A DNA stretch of 64,000 nucleotides from NCED01 sp035493955 (GTDB lineage: Bacteria > Pseudomonadota > Alphaproteobacteria > Caulobacterales > Caulobacteraceae), in NCBI GenBank assembly GCA_035493955.1, contig DATJHI010000023.1, positions 124,001 to 188,000 of the forward strand, written 5' to 3'. This document shows positions 1 through 10,126 of this stretch, piece after piece. Both the position numbers and the translations under genes were made by a program. The first letter of the stretch is position 1; each line of letters begins with the position of its first letter. The notes beneath the pieces were generated by a model. It had not been told where the DNA came from, searched no databases, and saw nothing but the letters and a program-made list of their open reading frames with translations.

Positions 1-324
1 GAGGAAAAGATCCTCCCCGAGCGACGCGACCCGATAACGCGACCAATAGCCTGCTTCGTCCTCTAATAGGCCATCGGAGGCTCGGAGCGCGTTAAATAGG
101 TCTAGCGGAAGTACACCCGCCGAGAACGGAAGGCTCCAACCGAAAATATCCCGGATGTCCGCAGCGCGTGTTCTTCCTGGATGTTGCAACACCTTCCCAT
201 GTGTTGCGGGGGTGGGCGTTACAAAGCGGTAGTCCAGCGCCTTCAGAATGGTCAGAACCTGCACACCCGCATCATGGCTTCTCGATCCCACGGCGGCTGG
301 ATTGATCGAGCTGTTCGGTTTCAT
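1..324 (-). CDS. Partial methyltransferase-like protein (N-terminal 108 codons, runs off the left edge)
   Basis: An uninterrupted minus-strand frame starts at the ATG at 324 and stays open to base 1, so only the N-terminus is present. A Shine-Dalgarno GGGGAG lies about 7 nt upstream of the ATG. The central part (AADIRDIFGWSLPF, then an Leu/Ala-rich helix and SLGEDLFL) resembles the N-terminal non-catalytic domain of some class I SAM-dependent methyltransferases. The SAM-binding motif would lie beyond the window, so the function is tentative. Codon use is less GC-biased than in the core genes (TTT, TTA, CTA and GGA occur), consistent with foreign origin and with the recombinase remnant and tRNA-Ser to the right. 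Confidence 0.55.
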   Translation of the reverse strand, partial: MKPNSSINPAAVGSRSHDAGVQVLTILKALDYRFVTPTPATHGKVLQHPGRTRAADIRDIFGWSLPFSAGVLPLDLFNALRASDGLLEDEAGYWSRYRVASLGEDLFL

Positions 325-401
325 CGCAAGCTCCCCTGGCAAAAGGAGCTCCAGCGACATGGACCGTCGTTAGAGGGTTCGTACATCGATCGCGACGTGA
401 C

Positions 402-680
402 CTAGGGCCCCGACGGTCCTTGCTGGCCTTCGGCATCTTCGAACGTCGCTTTCAGGCCAATTTCGTTATGGCGTCCCTGATCGAATTCCAGGTCCGTCCG
501 CAAGGCCGAGCGGCGGGCGGCGGGGGCGTAATCCGCCGTGGCATAGGCGCCGCCCACAACGTGGGTCGCCGGCGCGACTGGGTCGTCGCTTGATATCTGC
601 GGAGGCCCGCCATGGTTTGGTTGGGTGACTCCCTTATCGGGCGCGTCGGCTTCGACCTCTGCGCCAGCTTCGTTCTTCAT
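402..680 (-). CDS. Small hypothetical acidic protein, 92 aa
   Basis: Function not recognised. The ATG at 680 is preceded by a clear ribosome-binding site (GGAGGG, 8 nt away), which supports a real gene. The product is hydrophilic and low in complexity, rich in Ala, Asp, Glu and Gly, with no hydrophobic segment, signal peptide or familiar motif; the N-terminal 40 residues look disordered. It lies in the same orientation as the DUF6894-like gene to its right and the methyltransferase-like gene to its left, in the accessory-looking left edge. Confidence 0.5.
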   Translation of the reverse strand: MKNEAGAEVEADAPDKGVTQPNHGGPPQISSDDPVAPATHVVGGAYATADYAPAARRSALRTDLEFDQGRHNEIGLKATFEDAEGQQGPSGP

Positions 681-826
681 GGTGGGATCCCTCCAATTAC
701 TTGTGGTTTGCTACGGTCAGTTTCCGCGGGAGTTCATGTGTTCCTCGGGTTTCCTGCGCGGGCAATGTAGGGCGCATAACGCCCGAACGCATCGTGCAGA
801 AGGCAGGGGCCCACCGTGCTCCCCAG

Positions 827-1102
827 TCATCCCAAGGGCTTCTGATAGATTTCAGCTTTGCTCCCCATCGTGGCAGGGGCGTTTATCGCGGTCAGATGTA
901 GCTCAAAGAGCGCCAGGCCCGCTCCGTCGGCAACCCGGACCGACCAGGGCCGGCCGTCCCAAAACCCGCCTGTTCCGTCCGCGAGCATGTGCCCGGCCAA
1001 ATCCGCGGCCTGCCGGCGCGCTTCAGTGAGATTGGGCAACTCACGGCCGTCTTCGTCCCTGTGAGCTTGGCCGTCGTCGATGTGGAAAAAATAGAGGGAC
1101 AT
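827..1102 (-). CDS. DUF6894-like small protein, 91 aa
   Basis: The N-terminus MSLYFFHIDDGQ followed by DEDGRELPNLTEARRQA matches the pattern of the DUF6894 family: a short beta strand YFFH, a D-x-G turn, then an acidic stretch leading into an Ala/Arg-rich helix. These small proteins are common and often multicopy in alphaproteobacteria; no biochemical role is known to me. The frame extends 15 codons further upstream, but the internal ATG at 1102 fits the family N-terminus and has GGAGAG just upstream, so it was chosen. Confidence 0.65.
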   Translation of the reverse strand: MSLYFFHIDDGQAHRDEDGRELPNLTEARRQAADLAGHMLADGTGGFWDGRPWSVRVADGAGLALFELHLTAINAPATMGSKAEIYQKPLG

Positions 1103-1258
1103 CAAGCTCTCCGTGCTTGGCAGGCGTCGAACGGTTCTCATTCGCACCGGTTCCCCCCTTTAGCCCCGTTTGGTCTCCATTTTTCCTCGTCGGCCCCGTC
1201 GCCGTCTGATCTAGCCGCAGAAAACGCTCGCCTGCGCCGTGATAACGACCGGCTGCGC

Positions 1259-1648
1259 ATGGAGCGCGACGGGACCCTGCGTCTGACCATCGGCATGCGG
1301 CCGATGTTCCGCGGCGGCCGGACTTGGCTGGTCAATCCGAACGGCGCTTCCCTAGCCGCCAAGGCGCGGGTCGATGCGAGCTTGGTAGCCGCACTGAGAA
1401 AGGCCCACGCCGGGCTTGCCGCCCACAACGCCATCCCGTCCGCCGATCGGGCGGTGCTGCGTAACGCCACCAGCCCGGCCAATTCCTACGACCGCAAGCT
1501 CAACGAACTGGCATTCCTGGCGCCCGACATCCAGTGGGCCATCGTCGAGGGCCGCCAGCCCCCCGGGCTGACCGCTCAGCAGCTCATGGACCGGGGCGTG
1601 CCCCTGGCTTGGGCCGACCAGCGCATCGCGTTTGGATTTCCCAGTTAG
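1259..1648 (+). pseudogene. C-terminal remnant of a site-specific recombinase
   Basis: The last 60 residues (LNELAFLAPDIQWAI, EGRQPPGLT, then LMDRGVPLAWADQ) match the conserved C-terminal tail of serine-type recombinases found in many alphaproteobacterial islands. The catalytic resolvase domain and zinc-ribbon region that should precede it are absent. The frame is open back to 989 but overlaps the DUF6894-like gene, and the section before the tail begins with a coiled-coil-like stretch (AENARLRRDNDRLRMERD). The ATG at 1259 would give 129 aa without a good ribosome-binding site. A decayed remnant is the likeliest reading; a short free-standing protein is the alternative. It points toward the tRNA-Ser 340 bp away. 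Confidence 0.6.
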
Positions 1649-1982
1649 GCCGCGCCATTTCCCTGTTACGGCCGGCGTAAATTCCCTGATATTTTTCGGC
1701 CTAAATCCGCACCTTCGATCTTAAGTGGCGGTTTTCCCCTGGGAAACTTCAACGGCCGTAGTGCGGCCGGCGGCGTTTCGCGAAAGATTCCCTGCTGTTT
1801 TCCCTGTTAGCAGGGAAACCGGAGTGGCCATTCCGCATCAGAGACAAGGCCCCAAATAGCCCCGAAAATGGCCTGAAACCCAGCGGAAAACGGGTGGCCT
1901 ACACCGGTTGCGCCGGGAAATAGCGGGGGAATGTCGGGGGTTGCGAAGCGCCGCCGGAGAGAGCCCGGCAGCCTAAAATCGT
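1649..1982. repeat. TTCCCTG repeat block between recombinase remnant and tRNA-Ser
   Basis: This 334-bp gene-free stretch has four TTCCCTG motifs on the plus strand (within 1658-1668, 1682-1688, 1788-1794 and 1800-1806). The last forms a perfect hairpin: TTTCCCTG (1799-1806), loop TTAG, CAGGGAAA (1811-1818). A degenerate mirror copy, TTTTCCCCTGGGAAA, sits at 1732-1746. Both strands lack a credible gene. From memory, TTTCCCTG-type repeats accompany the same recombinase tail in other alphaproteobacteria; I infer a leftover recombination or attachment region. Confidence 0.6.
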
Positions 1983-2072
1983 TGGCGGTGAGAGTGGGAT
2001 TCGAACCCACGTTACGGTTTCCCGTAAACACGCTTTCCAAGCGTGCGCCTTCAACCACTCGGCCACCTCACC
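1983..2072 (-). tRNA. tRNA-Ser (anticodon GGA)
   Basis: Read on the minus strand, the sequence starts GGTGAGG, has a D-arm, an anticodon stem CACGC/GCGTG around the loop TTGGAAA (anticodon GGA, reading UCC/UCU), the long variable arm typical of tRNA-Ser (TTTACGGGAAACCGTAA), a GGTTCGAATCC T-arm, and the 3' strand CTCACC closing the acceptor. Discriminator G and an encoded CCA occupy 1986-1983. The 3' end faces the recombinase remnant, the standard orientation for a tRNA used as an integration target. Confidence 0.96.
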
Positions 2073-2177
2073 ATATCCATGAGCACGCTAGGCGGGCTCG
2101 CGGAAGCGGGGGAATATAGCGACCGATCCGTTTGCTACAAGCGCGGAACGGCCTCTTGGCAAAAGGAGTTGAAAATC

Positions 2178-2827
<650 letters not shown>

Positions 2828-2831
<4 letters not shown>

Positions 2832-3565
2832 CCTTCTTCACCCGTCCAGCCCGGGGTCTCCAGCAGCAGCCGCACCCGTCGCACGGCCTTGGCCGCGGGC
2901 GAAAAGGTCTGGCGCCAGGCCAGGAGCAGCACCGCGCCCACGGTCGTGGCGGCGAAGGGAACGGGCCCTGCCAGCCAGGCGGTGGCGGCCAGGGCGAAAT
3001 AATAGCTGCGCACCCCGGCGTTGAAAGCGTGCAGCGCCGGGTTCAGCACCGCTGAGGCGGCCTCGGCATAGGCCTTCATCAACGGCGGCGGCCCCTCCAG
3101 GGGCGCCGCCCCGATCACCGCCACACCGTAGTTGAGCTGGCGGATCGACCAGATGAACGCCAGCAACCCGCGGGCCAGGCAGACCGCCACCAGCGCCAGC
3201 TTCAACCCGAACAGCTGCGGCGGGGCGTGGACCAGGAGGGGCGAGGTCTCCAGCTTGCGATAGGCGTTCTCTCCGCCGAACAGGGCGCCCGCCGCGGCGG
3301 CGATCAGGATCAGGTTGGAGGAGGCGAAGAACGAGGCCGTGCTCAGGGTGTGGCTGACCAGTTGGCTGTCCAGCAACCGGAAGCTGGGACGTTGCATCAT
3401 CTGGCCCATCCAGCTGCGACGCACCGTCACCATGTCGGCGTTGATCAGCTGTTGCCCGCGCGCCAGGGCCCGCAGGATCGGCTCGTAGGCGACCCACGCC
3501 ACCAAGAACAGGGCCAGGGCGCCCAGGTCGAAGGGGCGGGCGGCCACGAGGTAGAGCTGTTGCAT
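2828..3565 (-). CDS. DUF599 family integral membrane protein, 245 aa
   Basis: The protein has an N-terminal membrane helix (LGALALFLVAWVAYEPIL), the block WMGQMMQR, then further hydrophobic segments near residues 75-95, 120-140 and 195-220, a pattern typical of the DUF599 family of inner-membrane proteins. Function is unknown. The ATG at 3565 has GGAG 7 nt upstream. It is convergent with msrA and shares the CTAG stop palindrome with it. A 180-bp gap separates it from the divergent cyclopropane-synthase-like gene and must hold both promoters. Confidence 0.8.
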
Positions 3566-3746
3566 GGCCCGCTCCGGCGTCTGCGGCCGACTCGGGCCGG
3601 CGCCGTCATTCTACAGCGCGGCGCGGTCCCGGTGCAGCTACCGCCAAAATGCCGACATTTGTTACTGCGCCTATGGTTCTGAGGACTAAGCTCGGGCCAT
3701 AACCACCGGAGTCGACCTGCGGTGAGGGCGCAGCTGGGAGGTTGAG

Positions 3747-4997
3747 GTGCTGGAAGCCTATCTTAACAAGCTGATCTCGGTCGGCGATCTCACCGTCATC
3801 CAAGGCGGCAAGGCGACGACCTACGGCGACGGGACGGGGACCGAGGTGCGCGTGCGGCTGGGGCCGGGGGCGGCGCTGAGGCTCGCCCGCAGTCCCGAGC
3901 TGGCGGTCGGCGAATGCTACATGGACGGCTCCCTGGCCCTGGAAGCCGGCGACATCTACGACCTGATGGACCTGGTGGGACGCAACATCGGCGACCGCCC
4001 GCACCCGCGGACCCTGCTGTGGCAGGCCCAGCTCGCCATCAAGCGCCGGATTCAGCAGGCCAACGACCGGCGCAACGCCCAGCGCAACGTCGCCCACCAT
4101 TACGACCTGTCCTACGACCTGTACCGGCGCTTCCTCGACCCCGACATGCAGTACTCCTGCGCCTATTTCCCCACGCCCGAGACCAGCCTGGAGGAGGCGC
4201 AGGTGCTCAAGAAGGCGCACCTTGCGGCCAAGCTGCTGCTCGCGCCGGGCCAGAAGGTGCTCGACATCGGCTGTGGCTGGGGAGGCTTGGGCCTGTCCCT
4301 GGCCGAAGCCGCCCCGGAAGCGCAGATCACCGGCGTCACCCTGTCCAAGGAACAGCTCGCCATCGCCCAGCGCCGGGCGGCGGACCGCAAGCTGGCCGAC
4401 CGGGTGGACTTCCGGCTGCAGGACTACCGCGACGTCAAGGGACCCTACGACCGGATCGTCTCGGTCGGCATGTTCGAGCACGTCGGCCAGCCCCGGTTCC
4501 AGGAGTTCTTCGACCACATCGCCCGCCTGCTTGCCGACGACGGGGTGATGGTGCTGCATTCGATCGGCCGCAAGGACGGGCCCAGCGTCACCAACCCCTT
4601 CATCAACAAGTACATCTTCCCGGGCGGCTATGTGCCGGCCCTGTCGGAGGTGATCCCCTGCATCGAGCGGGCAGGGCTCTGGGTCACCGACGTGGAGATC
4701 CTGCGCCTGCACTATGCCGAGACGCTGAAGGCCTGGCGCCAGCGCTTCCTGGCGCAGTACGACGAGATCAAGGCCCTGTACGACGACCGTTTCTGCCGGA
4801 TGTGGGACTATTACCTGGCCTCGAGCGAGATCTCATTCCGCTGGCTTGGGCACATGAACTTCCAGATCCAGATCACCAAGAGCGTCGACGCCGTGCCGCT
4901 CACCCGCGACTACATCGGCGAGGCCGAGGCGGCCCTGAGGCCCATCGCGGCCAAGGCGGCCAACACCAACAAGGCGGGCAAGACCGAGGCGGCGTGA
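3747..4997 (+). CDS. cfa: Cyclopropane-fatty-acyl-phospholipid synthase family methyltransferase, 416 aa
   Basis: Members transfer a methylene from SAM to the double bond of unsaturated acyl chains in membrane phospholipids, or make related C-methylations. Visible are the family signature HYDLSYDLYRRFLDP (residues 118-132) with YSCAYF just after, the SAM-binding motif VLDIGCGWGG (171-180), SVGMFEHVG, and a C-terminal helical region rich in aromatic residues. The start is GTG at 3747 with GGGAGG 5 nt upstream. Length fits the 380-420 aa range. Whether the product is a true Cfa or a paralogue acting on another lipid cannot be told from sequence alone. Confidence 0.87.
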   Translation: MLEAYLNKLISVGDLTVIQGGKATTYGDGTGTEVRVRLGPGAALRLARSPELAVGECYMDGSLALEAGDIYDLMDLVGRNIGDRPHPRTLLWQAQLAIKRRIQQANDRRNAQRNVAHHYDLSYDLYRRFLDPDMQYSCAYFPTPETSLEEAQVLKKAHLAAKLLLAPGQKVLDIGCGWGGLGLSLAEAAPEAQITGVTLSKEQLAIAQRRAADRKLADRVDFRLQDYRDVKGPYDRIVSVGMFEHVGQPRFQEFFDHIARLLADDGVMVLHSIGRKDGPSVTNPFINKYIFPGGYVPALSEVIPCIERAGLWVTDVEILRLHYAETLKAWRQRFLAQYDEIKALYDDRFCRMWDYYLASSEISFRWLGHMNFQIQITKSVDAVPLTRDYIGEAEAALRPIAAKAANTNKAGKTEAA

Positions 4998-5112
4998 GCC
5001 GCGGCCGACGAAAAGCGCGTCCGACGGGGCCTTGCCAGGCTTGGGCTTTCCGGCTCACATCAGCGCCTTCGTCGAACCCGCGCGGCCGCCGCGTCCGCGC
5101 AAGGATCCGCCC

Positions 5113-5640
5113 ATGACCAAGCCGCTGCTGCTCGCTCTCGTCGCCCTGTCCGTCGCCGGCGCCGCCCAGGCCCAGGCGCCCGCTCCCGCCGGAGGGCCGC
5201 CTCCGCCGGCTCCGCCTCGCGCCCGCGGTCCGTCCGCCGCCCTGGCGGTGGAAGCCGCCCAGACCGCGCTGGCGACCTGCAGGGCTAGCGGCTACAAGGT
5301 CACCGCCACCGTGGTCGACTCCGCCGGGGTGCCGGTGGTGGTGCTGACCGATGACGGCGCGCCCGAGCGGACCCAGGCGGTCGGTCTGACCAAGACCGCG
5401 GCGGCCCTGAAGTACAAAATGTCCAGCGGCGACGTGGCCAACAAGGTCAAGACCGACGCCGCCATGGATGCGGCGGTCAAGGCCGACCCCAAGATCGGCG
5501 TCGCCCGCCCCGGCGCCTTCCCGATCCTGGTCGGGGGCGAGATGATCGGGGCCATGTCGGTCTCCGGCGCTCCCGGCGGCGACAAGGACGAGGCCTGCGT
5601 CAAGCCCGCCCTCGACAAGATCCAAAGCCGACTGAGGTAG
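5113..5640 (+). CDS. Exported GlcG/HbpS-like heme-binding family protein, 175 aa
   Basis: An N-terminal signal peptide (MTKPLLLALVALSVAGAAQAQ, cleavage likely after AQA) leads to a Pro/Ala-rich linker and then a GlcG/HbpS (DUF336-type) domain. The domain shows the repeated pattern A-x-x-x-C-x-x-x-G-x-x-V-T-x-x-V-V-D and a late GGE-x-I-G-A-x-x-V-S-G. Relatives bind heme or small ligands in the periplasm. The listed frame starts 27 codons earlier, but the ATG at 5113 makes a proper signal peptide. A paralogue sits at 13710-14222. Role here unknown. Confidence 0.78.
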   Translation: MTKPLLLALVALSVAGAAQAQAPAPAGGPPPPAPPRARGPSAALAVEAAQTALATCRASGYKVTATVVDSAGVPVVVLTDDGAPERTQAVGLTKTAAALKYKMSSGDVANKVKTDAAMDAAVKADPKIGVARPGAFPILVGGEMIGAMSVSGAPGGDKDEACVKPALDKIQSRLR

Positions 5641-5648
5641 CGCGGCGT

Positions 5649-5975
5649 CTAGACGTTCCCGATCCACCGGCGCGGCCAGCGCGGACCCAGGGCGCGGACC
5701 TGGCCGGGAGCGAGGCCGTTGGCGCGGACGACCGCGGCCGACAGGGGCGCGACCGCCTTCACCGGCTCCTGGCCGCGTATCGGACTGGCGGCCATGACCC
5801 CGAGGGCCACGGCGGCGTCCACCGCGGCCCATTCCGCCCGCTGCTGGTCGGGCCTGGCCACCGCGAAATAGCGCAGCAGGGGCGCCGGCTCTTCCTCCAC
5901 CTGGACCATGACCGCGATCATCCAGCCGGCCGGGGCGGCGGGAGCAGGTTCGATCTGTCGTTCGGGCTTGCCCAT
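5649..5975 (-). CDS. Conserved hypothetical protein, 108 aa
   Basis: No named family recognised. The sequence is protein-like and reads as a conserved alphaproteobacterial small protein: VQVEEEPAPLLRYFAVARPDQQRAE, then a helix with AAVDAAVALGV, and a C-terminal LAPGQVRALGPRWPRR. There is no membrane segment or signal peptide. The ATG at 5975 lacks a strong ribosome-binding site. It is convergent with the GlcG/HbpS-like gene, with only 8 bp between the stops. Confidence 0.6.
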   Translation of the reverse strand: MGKPERQIEPAPAAPAGWMIAVMVQVEEEPAPLLRYFAVARPDQQRAEWAAVDAAVALGVMAASPIRGQEPVKAVAPLSAAVVRANGLAPGQVRALGPRWPRRWIGNV

Positions 5976-6057
5976 GCAGGGCCTATAGCGCGCGGCGGCC
6001 GCGGCTTAACCCTGTCTTTTGCCGCGGCCTTAACCCAGGGACCGGCAAGGCTGGGGC

Positions 6058-6330
6058 ATGACGACGATCGAGACGGCGGGCAGGGGGATGATGGCGGCCG
6101 CGACGCGGCTGGACGCCGCCGCGTCCAGGATCGTCCGCGCCCTGCCTGAGACGGACATGACCGGCGACGTCCCGGCCCTGCGCGCCCAGGTCAGCCTGAC
6201 CGCAGGCGGCGGCGATCTCGCCTCCGCGGTCGTCGACCAGGCCAGCGCGCTGACCGCCTTCAAGGCCAATGTCGCGACCTTCGAGACTGCCGACCGGACG
6301 ATGAAGACCCTGCTCGACCTCAAGGTCTGA
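6058..6330 (+). CDS. Small flagellar rod/hook-like protein, 90 aa
   Basis: The C-terminal half (LASAVVDQASALTAFKANVATFETADRTMKTLLDLKV) resembles the conserved C-terminal helix of flagellar axial proteins such as FlgC and FlgE, where D-L-x-x-x-x-V-D-x-x-x-A-x-x-A-F-x-A-N ends with a T-A-D-x-M segment. The N-terminal helix (GRGMMAAATRLDAAASRIV) is similar to the opposite end of such proteins. It may be a shortened axial-protein relative; no flagellar genes lie nearby, so a flagellar role is unproven. AAGG precedes the ATG. Confidence 0.6.
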   Translation: MTTIETAGRGMMAAATRLDAAASRIVRALPETDMTGDVPALRAQVSLTAGGGDLASAVVDQASALTAFKANVATFETADRTMKTLLDLKV

Positions 6331-6415
6331 GGTCCCGCCCGGCGGAACCTCGGTCGATCCGACTCGTTCCGGCTCCGCTCCGACGTTTGGGTCGCGAGCA
6401 AGAGGGAGCAAGCAC

Positions 6416-6670
6416 ATGGGCATCATTTCCTGGCTGATCTTGGGTCTGATCGCCGGCTTCATCGGCAGCAAGCTGGTCAACAAGACCGGCGAGGGCCTGG
6501 TCATGGACATCGTCCTGGGCATCGTCGGCGCCTTTGTGGGCGGGTTCCTCTTCAACGAGCTCGGCCACACCGGGGTCACCGGCCTCAATCTGTACAGCAT
6601 GTTCGTCGCCGTCATCGGCGCGGTGGTGGTGCTGCTGATCTACCACCTCATCGTCCGCCGGCGCGTCTAG
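6416..6670 (+). CDS. GlsB/YeaQ/YmgE family stress-response membrane protein, 84 aa
   Basis: A small inner-membrane protein with three hydrophobic segments: IISWLILGLIAGFIGSKLV, VMDIVLGIVGAFVGGFLF and a third of about 20 residues (604-652). The glycine-rich GLIAGFIGSKL and GIVGAFVGG motifs are the family signature. Members are often induced by general stress; biochemical function is unknown. The start has GGGAG 9 nt upstream. It is monocistronic, followed by a long hairpin before the convergent lepA. Confidence 0.85.
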   Translation: MGIISWLILGLIAGFIGSKLVNKTGEGLVMDIVLGIVGAFVGGFLFNELGHTGVTGLNLYSMFVAVIGAVVVLLIYHLIVRRRV

Positions 6671-6749
6671 GCGTCCGCAGGATTCAAGGGCCGGGTCAGG
6701 TTTCGTTTACCCGATTGTTGTTGATCTGACATCAGCCCCAGTGCCGGGC

Positions 6750-6793
6750 CGCCCGGGCAGCGCCTCCCTCTCGAAACGGGCGCTGTCCGGGCG
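6750..6793. terminator. Bidirectional hairpin between the GlsB-like gene and lepA
   Basis: A 15-bp stem (6750-6764 pairing with 6779-6793, one G-T wobble) encloses a 14-nt loop. It lies between two convergent genes. No T-tract follows on either side, so it may act as a roadblock or RNA-stabilising stem rather than a classical intrinsic terminator. Confidence 0.55.
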
Positions 6794-6864
6794 ACGTTCG
6801 CCACGCGGGCATGTCCCGACCGGGAGCGTCGTCCGTCAGCGCGAACGCCTCGGGGCCTGGGCGT

Positions 6865-8670
<1,806 letters not shown>

Positions 8671-8785
8671 CGGGGGCAGGCTCTAGCACATTCGGCGTGA
8701 TCCGCACCTCCCCGCGCCGGAGAGGGCTTAAGGGATCGCGCAAATGAGCCGCGGCCTCGACCGGCTGGCGCAGCAGGCAAACCGC

Positions 8786-9553
8786 TCAGGCTTGGCCGGC
8801 CGTGTGCGCCAGATAAGCCAGCCTGATGTCTTCGGCGGTGCTCCTCAGGCTCGGAAGCAGGCGGGCGATGAAGTCGTTGTTCATGGTGTTGCCGAAGGTG
8901 GTCAGGCTCACCACGGCCAGAGGGTCCTCTTCGCCCCGGACCGGAACCGCCAGGGAGGCGCTGTCGCCCGTGTGCGTGGGCAGGCGCAGGCCGTAGCCCA
9001 ACGCCACGGCCTGGCGGATCACGCGCTCCGCGTCGACCGGGGACCGTTCGCAGGCCAGGTCGGCGAGGGTCGCCCGCGTCGCCGGCGTGCAGCCGCTGAT
9101 GTAGGCGCGTCCCATGGCGCTCTCCAGCAGGTTGAGCCGATGGCCCAGGGTGGTGGTCTGGATGGCGAGGGGGCTGCGCGGCATGGTGCTGCAGCGCACG
9201 ACCATCGCATCGCCGTCGAGGGTGCCGATGGCCAGGGGCCACTTGATGGCCTTGGTCGTGGCGGCGACGATCGGCGCGCCGATCTTCACGATGAGCGAAG
9301 TCTCGCTGTAGCCGGCGCTGAGCTCCTGGACCTTGGACGTCAGGTGATAGACGCCGGGAATGCCGTCGGGCTCGACATAGCCCTCCTGCTGCAGGGTGAG
9401 CAGGATGCGGAACACCGTCGGCTTGGGCAGGCCGCTCAGGCGGTGCAGCTCGTTCAGTCCGATGCCTTGCCGTTGGTTGATCAGCCGCAACAGGTTGAGC
9501 GCGCGGGAGACGGCGCGAATGGACCCGCCTGAACTTTGGCTCGATGCGGCCAG
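8786..9553 (-). CDS. IclR-family transcriptional regulator, 255 aa (apparent CTG start)
   Basis: The N-terminal winged helix-turn-helix is SIRAVSRALNLLRLINQ, then LNELHRLSGLPKPTVFRIL; the C-terminal IclR effector domain follows (KIGAPIVAATTKAIKWPLAIG, ending near DIRLAYLAH). The first ATG, GTG or TTG in frame is the TTG at 9490, which would cut away helix 1. The frame is open back to a TAG near 9574, and the CTG at 9553 has GGGGAG 8 nt upstream, so CTG is taken as start. It is the last gene of the minus-strand ring-cleavage operon, 24 bp after the preceding stop, and probably controls it. Confidence 0.85.
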   Translation of the reverse strand: MAASSQSSGGSIRAVSRALNLLRLINQRQGIGLNELHRLSGLPKPTVFRILLTLQQEGYVEPDGIPGVYHLTSKVQELSAGYSETSLIVKIGAPIVAATTKAIKWPLAIGTLDGDAMVVRCSTMPRSPLAIQTTTLGHRLNLLESAMGRAYISGCTPATRATLADLACERSPVDAERVIRQAVALGYGLRLPTHTGDSASLAVPVRGEEDPLAVVSLTTFGNTMNNDFIARLLPSLRSTAEDIRLAYLAHTAGQA

Positions 9554-9577
9554 GTTGGGCTCTCCCCGAGGCTTCTA

Positions 9578-10126
9578 TTATCCGAACGCAGGCGGCTGCT
9601 TGCTGTCCGCGACCATGTCGAAGGCGTTCAGCGTCATGGCGACCAGGGAATAGTAGCCGATCAGCCCGACCGCCTCCACGAGCGTCGGCGTATCGAACAG
9701 CGCCGAAGCTTGGGCGAACGTCGCCTGGTCGATCCGGTTCGAGCGCAACAGGGCCGTGGCGAACCGGTGCAGGGCGGCCAACCGCGCGTCCTCGATCCGC
9801 GGATGGCCGTTCGTGCGGATAGATTCTGCGACCGCCTCCGGAATGCCCGCCTCGACGGCTATGGGCGCGTGGATGGTCCATTCGCCGTTGCAGCGGAAAT
9901 GCGCGGCCACGACGAGGATCAGGAGTTCGATCTCGCTGCGCCCAAGACGGACGCCATAACGGCAGAACGCCCCCAGCTTCTCCGCCGGCGCGGCGAAATC
10001 GGGGCTGTGGAGCCAGGCCAGGAACGGCCCGTCCAGAGCGCCCCGGCTGGCCAGGATGGACTCGTAGACCGCGCGCTGGTCGGCGCTCAGCTCCTCAGGC
10101 TGGGGCAGGGGGATTCGGGCTTGCAT
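9578..10126 (-). CDS. Carboxymuconolactone decarboxylase/AhpD-like protein, 182 aa
   Basis: An all-helical protein of the carboxymuconolactone decarboxylase family: RLGRSEIELLILVVAAHFRCNGEWTIHAPIAVEAG gives the conserved E-h-x-x-L-x-V-A-x-x-x-x-x-x-x-E-W-x-x-H pattern around residues 60-95. The second Cys of AhpD peroxidases (CxxC) is missing, since the motif reads RCNGEW. A decarboxylase or isomerase-like role is therefore more likely than peroxidase, though unproven. The ATG at 10126 overlaps the dioxygenase stop (TGATG), which implies translational coupling. Confidence 0.8.
   Translation of the reverse strand: MQARIPLPQPEELSADQRAVYESILASRGALDGPFLAWLHSPDFAAPAEKLGAFCRYGVRLGRSEIELLILVVAAHFRCNGEWTIHAPIAVEAGIPEAVAESIRTNGHPRIEDARLAALHRFATALLRSNRIDQATFAQASALFDTPTLVEAVGLIGYYSLVAMTLNAFDMVADSKQPPAFG

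Noticed and set aside
1807..2058. Minus-strand frame covering the tRNA-Ser and repeat block
   Set aside because: It runs through a tRNA gene and has no coding-like features.
3606..4712. Long minus-strand frame opposite the cyclopropane-synthase-like gene
   Set aside because: A GC-rich antisense shadow. The plus-strand frame has the SAM motif and family signature.
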